A stretch of DNA of 64,000 nt from Dreissena polymorpha (Eukaryota; Mollusca; Bivalvia; Myida; Dreissenidae), in contig NC_068362.1 of assembly GCF_020536995.1 (NCBI RefSeq), forward strand, positions 1,948,826 through 2,012,825, in the 5' to 3' direction. The notes below the pieces were generated by a model. The model ran no database searches, had not been told where the DNA came from, and saw only the letters and a list, made by a program, of their open reading frames with translations. Position numbers and translations under genes: made by a program. Below, in pieces: positions 55,709-64,000 of this stretch (positions are counted from its first letter, which is position 1; each line of letters opens with the position of its first letter).

Positions 55709-56933
55709 CTAGAAATGGCGCAGTAGAGGCCAACGCATATTCCCACGCTGCATGTTTGACCCAGTGGGCGCCCCAGGGTTGGTAATGGGGCCATGCATAG
55801 TTGAGGTTAACCGTATTGTCATAAGAGATGTGCAGTATCAGTTTGAAGTTAATCGGTGTAGATATGAAAAAGTTAATGTAAAATAACATAAACAAGAGGC
55901 CCATGAGGGCCTGAATCGCTCTACTGCTATAAACACTGTGCAAGTTTGGGAAGAATAAGATGGAAACTGTGTACTTAATCGTGCAAACAAGGAGAATTTT
56001 CTGAAATTCAAGGGGAGATTTTTGTGAACTTATTTCTCCGATACTGCTTATATTCAATAAGGTTCAAGTCCTCATTGATATAAAGATACTGTGCACATTT
56101 GGAAATAAAAAAAATTGGATGAAAACTGTGGAATTAATTGCGTAAACAAGCGGGATTTCAAAAATTTCTCATATTCAAGGGGAAGTCATTCTGGACTTAT
56201 TGCTTCCATATTGCTCTTTTTACGTCCTCATTGATACAAAGACACTGTGCAAGTTTGCCAAGAATTGGATGAAAATTATGGACTTTATCACATAAAAAAC
56301 TGAATTTTCATTTTTTTTCTCAAATTCAAGGGGAGATCATTCTGGACTTATAACTCCGATATTGCTCATTTTCAATTGGGTTTGCCTCATCATTCAGATA
56401 AAGACACTGTGCAAGTTGGATAATAATTGGATGAAAACTGTGGACTTTATTGCATAAACAAGCCTTATTTCACAATTTTCTCAAATTCAAGGGGAGATAA
56501 TTCTGGACTTTTGACTCTGATGTAACCCATTTTCAATACGTTTCGAGTCCTCTTTAATATAAAGACACTGAACAAGTTTGAAAAGAATCAGATGAAAACT
56601 GTGGACTTAATCGCGTAAACAAGAAAAAGTCTAACGCACGAACATACGGACGGACGACAGAAACCGCGCCATGACAAGCTCTTCGGGCCTTTGGCCAGTA
56701 GAGCTAAAAATGAGTGAAAATCTCTGACCCGACCCACCACAACCCCCATAACTTTTGACCCAGGGGTCAGATTAAAATTCCAAATAGTGCAGGGTCGCAC
56801 ATATGCTCATAGCTACCATGTGTGTAAGTTTCAAGGCTCTAGTGCAAATAGTGTATGAGGAGATAGTGGCCAGGACGGACGGCGGAGATAACCACAATAT
56901 CCCCATGCTTTTCAAAAAGCGTGGGGATAATAA
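55709..56933 (-). mobile_element. Pearl/Helitron-like element, copy 2 with nested insertion
   Basis: Inverted relative to 8850-10187. It starts (as read on plus) CTAGAAATGGCGCAG, with a single ~110-bp tandem-core unit, and ends in the hairpin CCCCATGCTTTTCAAAAAGC...TGGGGATAATAAG. An unrelated repeat (55889-56707) is inserted after the core unit. Confidence 0.75.
55889..56707 (-). repeat. AACAAGAG-type hairpin repeat nested in the pearl-like element
   Basis: Begins AACAAGAGGCCCATGAGGGCC (terminal hairpin) and ends near CGGGCCTTTGGCCAGTAGAG. The body is about five ~125-bp units with ACACTGTGCAAGTTTG and TCAAGGGGAGATCATTCTGG. Confidence 0.8.
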
Positions 56934-58353
56934 GCCACTATTTTTATGTTACACTTTCGAAATAAACGAGGCTGGAAAAAGAAGACACAAACTCCATTAC
57001 GGCAAATACTTTATATATCTTTACAAATGTACATAAAACAGAAAAAGAAACAGTTTTCACTGCAACATAGTCTACACTGACTGTCCCATTGCAGCCACCC
57101 CACATTTGGGTGAAGCACATATACAGACAAAACAGAATGACGGAAAACAAAATTAAACCGACCGGAACTTCATAAAATGGTAAAGAAAGCCATGTTAAAC
57201 ATAGTGCAGTCTACTGTTGATATGAATGTAAGTAGGCATAATTCTATCTGCATGATCATGGACATGAAGCACTTTTTTTGCTCTAAGCAACATCCACATA
57301 AGTGACGAGATGATGTAACATGAAATTGATGCAATTTTAATATTTCATGGTTTGCAAACAAGCAGTGACTAAAAAGTATGAATCACATAAATACTAAAAC
57401 AACTGTCCTGTTACATTAACGTTGGCAAATTAAATGAGAAGTTGCGTGATAGTTATTTACATGTTGGTCAAAATCATTTCTTTATGCGCCTATAGCTGTC
57501 TTTTACTATTAACATAACACTTTCTACTGTATGTCAAATGTTGTATCAGCTTTACCTGCAATAGTCAAGATCAGTAGGGGTGTGATTACTGAACCACATC
57601 AGGGGATCAAAATGCCCTATTCCCATTACAGGGTTCAACTAAATTCTTCATTTGTATATAATTCAAGCCAATTTATTATATATTTGTAAAATTACTTTGA
57701 CATTGAAAAGTAGGAAATCAGCTGAATCATTTGTATATAATTCCAGCAAAGTTAATATCTATTTGTAAAATTACTTAGATATTGAACAGTAGGAAATCAG
57801 CTGAAAAGAGGAGAAATCACAAACTTTATCAATGTGTGCTAAAATAATCATAATGAAATTATGAAATTGTCATCCTGAAATCCTTAAGAGAGTGTGAAAC
57901 CAGTGTTGATGACATACTCGAAACTGCATTTAAACTTACAACGAAAACAACAGCAAATAATTCATTGGAGCTAAATGTCTTAATAAGTAAGATATATTTA
58001 AAAAAAAATAAATCAAAATTAAACTTTAAACTAGAATTTGATTATCGATACAAATTGGTATTTGAACCTTACATAACTTACATGTACGATCATTCATATA
58101 AGTAGATACTGGTAAATAAAAGATAGTCCACAAAGTACAAAAAGACCAGCTTTAACAACATTATTAAAACCAGTTTTCTTAAATTTCAAAATTTGATATA
58201 TTTCAATAAGGCAATATAATTGTTGTCATTAATTATGATTTTTGTTACATTTTACAGAAACGCAAAAGCAGATTATTAATTGGAACAATGTGTTGATTTT
58301 ACAATAGGTAATGAATGCATCAAGGATTATTTGGAAATAAAAAACAACAACAA
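56934..58353. other. Non-coding stretch
   Basis: Nothing recognised. A ~75-bp tandem pair (TTTGTATATAATTCAAGCC-like) lies near 57648-57800. Confidence 0.4.
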
Positions 58354-58641
58354 AACAAGAGATGTGTTTGTAAAAAACACAATGCCCCCTATTGCGCGGC
58401 TTTGAAGCCATATATTTGACCTTTGACCTTGACGTATGACCTTGACCTTTCACAACTTAAAATGTGGAGGTCCATGAGATACACATGCACACCAAATACC
58501 AAGTTGCTATCTTCAATATTGCAAAAGTTATGACCAAGGTTAAAGTTTTGGGACACACAATGGATGACTGACTGACTGACACAGTGACACACAGACAGGC
58601 TAAAAACAATATACCCCCGATCTTTCGATCCGGGGGCATAA
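58354..58641 (-). repeat. Hairpin-ended AGGTCA repeat
   Basis: From AACAAGAGATGTGTTTG to the hairpin CCCCCGATCTTTCGATCCGG...CATAA, with TTGACCTTTGACCTTGACG inside. Same body family as 24794-25790. Confidence 0.88.
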
Positions 58642-58722
58642 AATCACAATTCCTAATATAACACTGTCATTGTATATTCGTCAGACAATCAAAATTGAAA
58701 AATTAAAATCTTGGAAAAACAA

Positions 58723-60211
58723 AACAAGAGGGCCAAGATGGCCCTAGTTTGCTCACCTGAGAGGAGTCCGTTCCTTCAATCTTTACCAAATGTCAAACTT
58801 GACCTAGATATTGTCAAGACAAACATCCTGGTCAAGTTTCATCATTATTTCATCTGCGAGTCATGATCAATGTACCTATGAAGTTTCATGATCCTAGGTG
58901 TAAGCATTCTTGAGTCATCATCCGGAAACCATTTTTCTAAGTTAAGTCACCGTGACCTTGACAGCCATTGTGCGAATACGTTTTTTGGCACTGTGACCTT
59001 GACCTTTGACCTAGTGACCTGATAATCTTTAGGGGTCATCTGCAAGTCATGATCAATATACCATTGAAGTTTCATTTACCTAGGCATAAGCGTTCTTGAG
59101 TTAACATCCAGAAACCATTTTAATATTTCAGGTCACCATAACCTTGACCTTTGACCTAGTGACCTGAAAATCAATAGGGGTAATCTGCGAGTCATGATAA
59201 TTGTACCTATGAAGTTTCATGACCCTAGGCATGAGCGTTCTTGAGTTATCATCCAGAAACCATTTTACTATTTCGGGTCACCGTGATCTTGACCTTTGAC
59301 CTAGTGACCAGAAAATCAATAGGGGTCATCTTCAAGTCATGATCAATGTACCTATGAAGTTTAATGATCCTAGGCATAAGTGTTCTTGAGTTATCATCTG
59401 GAAACCATTTTACTATTTAGGGTCAGCCTGACCTTTGACCTAGTGACCTGAAAATCAATAGGGGTCATCTACGAGTCATGATCAATGTACCTATGAAGTT
59501 TCATGATCCTAGGCCTAAGCGTTCTTGAGTTATCATCCGGAAACCATTTTACTATTTCAGGTCATCGTGACCTTGACCTCTGACCTAGTGACCTGAAAAT
59601 CAATAGGGGTCATCGACGAGTTATGATCAATGTACCTATGAATTTTCACGATCCTAGGCCTAAGCGTTCTTGAGTTATCATCCGGAAACCATTTTACTAT
59701 TTCGGGTCATCATGACCGTGACCTTTGACCTAGTGACCTGAAAATCAATAGGGGTCATCTGCAAGTCATGATAAATGTATTTATGAAGTTTCATAATCCT
59801 AGACATAAGCGTACTTGAGTTATCATCCGGAAACCATTATACTGCTTTGGGTCACCGTGACCTTGACCTTTGACCTAGTGACCTAAAAATCAATAGGGGT
59901 CATCTGCGAGTCATGATCCATGTATCTATGAAGTTTCATGATCCTCGGCATAAGTGTTCTTGAGTTATCATCCGGAAACCATTTTACTATTTCGGGTCAT
60001 CGTGACATTGACCTTTGACCTAGTGACCTGAAAATCAATAGGGGTCATCTGCGAGTCATGATCAATGTACCTATGAAGTTTCATGATCCTTGGCATAAGC
60101 GCTCTTGGGTTATCATCCGGAACCCATCTGGTGGACGGACAGACCGACATGAGCAAAACAATATACCCCCTCTTCTTCGAAAGGGGGGGGGGGGGCAGGG
60201 GGGGGCATAAT
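58723..60211 (-). repeat. AGGTCA-rich tandem array, ~145-bp unit
   Basis: Opens with AACAAGAGGGCCAAGATGGC. About nine units follow, with GTGACCTTGACCTTTGACC, TAGTGACCTGAAAATCAAT, GTACCTATGAAGTTTCATG and GAGTTATCATCCGGAAACC. It closes in a G-rich variant of the CCCCC...GGGGG CATAAT hairpin. Confidence 0.9.
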
Positions 60212-61098
60212 GAGAAAACTGCCCCCCTCCCAGCAGCCATGTTATTCAACTGACCGGAGCCATTTTTAACTCAACTCTCGTATCAAGGAAACAAATGTTC
60301 TGAGCAAATTTCATGAAAATTGGGCTAAAAATGTAACTTCTACTGTGTTCACATGTTTTTACTATATACATTTAGAGAAAAATGCCCCGCCACTGGCGGC
60401 CATGTTTTTTCACCGATCCCGACCATTTTCAAACTCGTCCGAGATATAAATAAAATCAATGTTTTGACCACGTTTCATGATGATTGGGCACAAATTGTGA
60501 CTTCTAGAGTGTTTACAAGGTTTCTCTATGGCCAAATAGGAAAACTGCCACTATATACATATAGAGTAAAATGCCCCGCCCACTGGCGGTTATGTTTTTT
60601 CACCAATCTCAACCATTTTCGAACTCGTCCGAGACATCAGTTGAACAAATGTTTTGACCAACTTTCATGATGATTGGGCAATAATTGTGACTTCTAGAGT
60701 GTTTACAAGGTTTCTCTATAGCCAAATAAGGAAAACTGCCCCGCCCACTGGCGGCCATGTTTTTCAATGGACCAAAACCACTTTTGAACTCAACCAAGAT
60801 AATATTAAGACAAACTTTTTGACAAAGTTACATGAAGATTGGGCATGAAATGTGACTTCTTCAGTGTTTACAAGGTTTTTCTTTTTTTTTTACCTAGTGA
60901 CCTAGTTTTTGACCCGGCACAACCCAGTTTCGAACTCGGCAGAGATTTATTGGGACAAAGCTTCTGACCAAGTTTCATGAAGATAGGACAAGAAATGTGG
61001 CCTCTAGAGTGTTTATGAGCAAAAGTTAACGGACGGACGGACATACGACGGACAAAGACCGGTCACAAAAGCTCACCTGAGCAATCAGGTGAGCTTAA
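60212..61098 (-). repeat. Hairpin-ended repeat ending in GCTCACCTGAGC
   Basis: About four ~200-bp units with CATGATGATTGGGCA, GACTTCTAGAGTGTTTACAA and CCCGCCCACTGGCGGCCATG. It ends in the stem GCTCACCTGA-GCAA-TCAGGTGAGC. A related copy lies at 62563-63155. Confidence 0.8.
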
Positions 61099-61944
61099 AA
61101 GACGTGTAGCAAAACTATCCACTCAGCGGAAAATGTAAAAAGTCGGAATTTCCTGAAATGAACTGTGTTTCCTTTTAAGTCTCAACAAAATGTTTCATAC
61201 AACAAATAAAAAAACTTTAAGTTTAATATGATTACCATACATAGTTTCAGTGAAATTCACTGCAAGGTTATTTAAAGTTTTGTTTACAGAAATACTTTTT
61301 TAAAGGATATAATGGAATTCAATCCAATAAATAAACAAAAAAAACATTACCCATTGAACGCTTATATCAGATTGACAGAGAGAACATAACATGTATCACA
61401 CCTCAATGCTTGGCTTAAATATGGCCACAACACAAGACACGGTATTCTCTGCGAAAGAATTACACAAGACAGGTGATGGCATAAAACTTTATACTTTAGT
61501 ATGTGATCATGGATTGAACATATGCAAACAGTCTAGAGAACACTGGAACCTGGCCAGCAGGAATAAGATACTCACCTAAACAACGCAATCAACGGCAAAT
61601 TTCGCTCCTATTTTAATAGCTCTTGTACATGAACCCACACCCAGTTACATAACGATATGCGGTTCATTTCAACAAGTTAAACAATCTGAAGTGGCCAAAT
61701 TTTCAATACTTAATACTGAAATCAATATTCATAAAATGAATATAAAGCATATATATGCCCTCACACAAAAAACACCTTTACAGGACGATTTGTATTCTTG
61801 TCTAAATTATAATGCCATGTACAATTGTCGATTTTATAGTCACATGATCAACTGATTGTGCAATAATTAAAATGGCTGATAATTTGCAGTCCGATTTTCT
61901 TTGTTTTCTCTATTAGAAACCCTTTTTCCTCCATTTTTACATAA
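61099..61944. other. Non-coding stretch
   Basis: No supported gene. Confidence 0.4.
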
Positions 61945-62216
61945 AACAAGATATGTGTTTGTCAGAAACACTATGTCCCCTTTTGCGCCGCTTTGAAGCT
62001 ATATATTTGACCTTTGACCTTGAAGGATGACCTTGACCTTTCACCACAAAAAATGTGCAGCTCCATGAGATACACATGCATGCAAAATATCAAGTTGCTA
62101 TCTTGAGTATTGCAAAAGTTATTGCAAATGTTAAAGTTGGGGCAAACAAACAAATTCACAAACCAACAGACAGGGCAAAAACAATATGTCCCCAACTATA
62201 GTGGTGGGCGACATAA
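61945..62216 (-). repeat. Hairpin-ended AGGTCA repeat
   Basis: AACAAGATATGTGTTTGTC to CCCCAACTATAGTGGTGGGC and GACATAA, with TGACCTTTGACCTTGAAGG. Close relative of 40015-40275. Confidence 0.88.
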
Positions 62217-62562
62217 ATATCCAGATCGTATTTTACATGTTTTTTTTATATATAAAAGAAATTGTTTAAGTGGGAAAGTTTTATCATAAAAATCAATTTT
62301 ACTGAAAATAAACAATGTGGATTGTTTATAATATATGGCTGCGCTAAGTGTCTGCAAAATTCAATGACATTTTCATGTTAACCATCATATAAATTTATGA
62401 ATACAACCAACCATTTTCATGTCAAACTTTGCATCAATTTACGATGGATATTACTAAAGAAGAAGTTGTCGATAAAATTAATTGACATTATTAGCACAAT
62501 TACCGCTGTAAATCTTAAGGTGATATAAAATGCTGCTCTTAAATCATGCAAGATTGCTCAAC

Positions 62563-63155
62563 AAGAGGACCCTTTGGTCCTAAGGCGCTCACCTGAGACT
62601 TCAAAGAAGTTAACAGTTCTAATAAATATGACATATTGACCTAACTTTGGAACAGACATAACACAGTTATGCACTTGTGGGCAAATGAACTCATTCGAGA
62701 TATCAATGAAACCAATGTTTTGACCAAGTTGCATGATGATTGGGCAAAAATTGTGACTTCTAGAGTGTTCACAAGGTTTCTCTATAGCCATATAAGGAAT
62801 ACTGCCCCGCCCTCTGGCGGCCATGTTTTTCAACGGACTTGGAACCATTTTTGAACTCAACCAACATATCATTTAGACAAACATTTTGACAAAGTTACAT
62901 GACGATTGGGCATCAAATGTGACTTCTACAGTGTTCACAAGGTTTTTCTTTTTTTTACCTAGTGACCTAGTTTTTGACCCAGCATGACCCAGTTTCAAAC
63001 TCAGTCGAGGTATCAATGGGACAAATATTTTGACCAAATTTCATGAAGATCAGACAATAAATGTGGCCTCTAGAGTGTTCACAAGGCAAAATGTTGACGA
63101 GGCACGACGGACAAAAGGTGATCACAAGAGAGAACGTTGTGCTCGGGTGAGCTAA
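62563..63155 (-). repeat. Hairpin-ended repeat, AACAAGAGGACC type
   Basis: Opens AACAAGAGGACCCTTTGGTCC (perfect terminal stem), carries the GATGATTGGGCAAAAATTG units of 60212-61098 and ends GCTCGGGTGAGCTAA. Confidence 0.85.
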
Positions 63156-64000
63156 AAAAAGCTGCCTTTCATTGCAATCTTTCCTACATTTCAAAATTCA
63201 AAGTTTGTCTACATGTTTTAGTTGGTTTACCTAAAAAAAGAAACAAAACACTACACAAACCTGTTGTCAGTAAAACTTCCTAATACCCATATCCATCTAC
63301 ATTTTTACTTGTTGTTTTTGGTAACTACCGGTAATGCCGGGACAATAATGTGCAATAGAAAAATAAATAAATGAGCTACAGGGAAGGTGCATTGTGCATT
63401 CACTTCACATAAAAATACACAAACCAGTACATATAATTTTCTATGTTTTGATTAAAGAAAACATCTTAAATAACACAATAAATGTATAGATAATATATAT
63501 ATAATCTTTAACACTATACATCTGCAACAGAATGCTCACTTAGTTAGAAGTCTCTAAAACGAAAATTAACAACATCACAAAAAGCCATGAGGGTGCAATG
63601 GGATGTACTTATCTCTGAATGCAGTAAAGCACAAGAACTGTAATAACAGAACACAAAATTAAATATAATGTAAATACATATGTACAACTTCTATTTACAT
63701 AACACAAAGTTGATAAATGAAGTATGAATTACATATATGACTATCATGGTGGATGAAATTTCATTAATATTGGCTATAAAACTTTACATCATGAAAATGT
63801 TAAGTAAATTAATCGTGTTTATACGAGAGGAAAACACAACACTATTTACACTAATAACTCTAAAATAATAACAGTAACAATTAGGCATAATGTCTAAGAC
63901 AATCGTATGAAAAAATGTGTACACTGTTATGAGCACTTTAATTTCTATTTTGTGAATCAACACATCTTTAACAATGCAAGTTATATTATCAAGTTAAAAC
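63156..64000. other. Non-coding right edge
   Basis: AT-rich; no feature recognised. Confidence 0.4.

Noticed and set aside
1-64000. LTR retroelement, endogenous virus or Polinton
   Set aside because: No reverse transcriptase, integrase, capsid or envelope-like frame and no LTR pair was seen. The direct duplication at 18107 and 20864 flanks only a microsatellite and a small transposon.

Overview
The window is AT-rich, intron-rich and densely filled with repeats, and reads as nuclear DNA of a bivalve mollusc. Three things point there: spliced animal genes with standard GT-AG junctions, a pearl-type element built on a ~150-bp tandem repeat, and many copies of repeats with ends such as TTATGCCCCC and CTCTTGTT. 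A dreissenid or similar mussel would fit, but that is inference. I saw no rRNA gene, CRISPR array, bacterial operon, LTR retroelement or viral element.

Layout. (1) 1-8000, minus strand: the N-terminal half of an annexin. Five coding exons lie at 169-314, 1709-1799, 2485-2598, 3456-3550 and 4236-4320. Exon phases agree throughout, and repeats 3-4 run off the left edge. A second, diverged copy of the first exon lies at 7656-7740 but has no AG acceptor. Three minisatellites sit between the two copies. (2) 8000-24200: no gene recognised. The stretch holds a pearl/Helitron-like element, a TTAA-flanked element with a tRNA-like core, hairpin elements, MITEs, a (CTA)n tract, a local duplication and a 1.6-kb inverted-repeat element. 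(3) 24216-33510, plus strand: the most interesting locus. Seven phase-compatible exons encode an SGNH/GDSL-type domain, a linker, a basic segment and an acidic duplicated segment. They end exactly at a 2A ribosome-skipping motif (DVELNPGP), and a splice donor follows at once. About 0.25 kb further on is a 450-codon open frame resembling the C-terminal part of KDZ (Kyakuja-Dileera-Zisupton) transposases. (4) 35.5-38.5 kb: a 71-bp CACGTG-bearing tandem array, split by a second tRNA-cored TTAA element, next to a PIF/Harbinger (HARBI1-like) relic. (5) 40.6-50.1 kb, minus strand: broken exons, some of a zinc-finger protein that may be a Crypton-type recombinase, and a perfectly duplicated candidate terminal exon. 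(6) 50-64 kb: a tRNA-derived SINE, a 2.26-kb TA-flanked inverted-repeat element, a second pearl-like copy with a nested insertion, and long arrays of AGGTCA-rich repeats.

Two signals stand out. The first is the SGNH-2A-KDZ arrangement, which would give two proteins from one spliced message if the parts are joined. The second is a superfamily of short repeats, otherwise dissimilar, that share covarying terminal hairpins (TTATnCCCC...GGGGnATA at one end, hairpin plus CTCTTGTT at the other). Many of them also carry dense arrays of the nuclear-receptor half-site AGGTCA. Every call comes from reading the sequence alone; no database search was possible.
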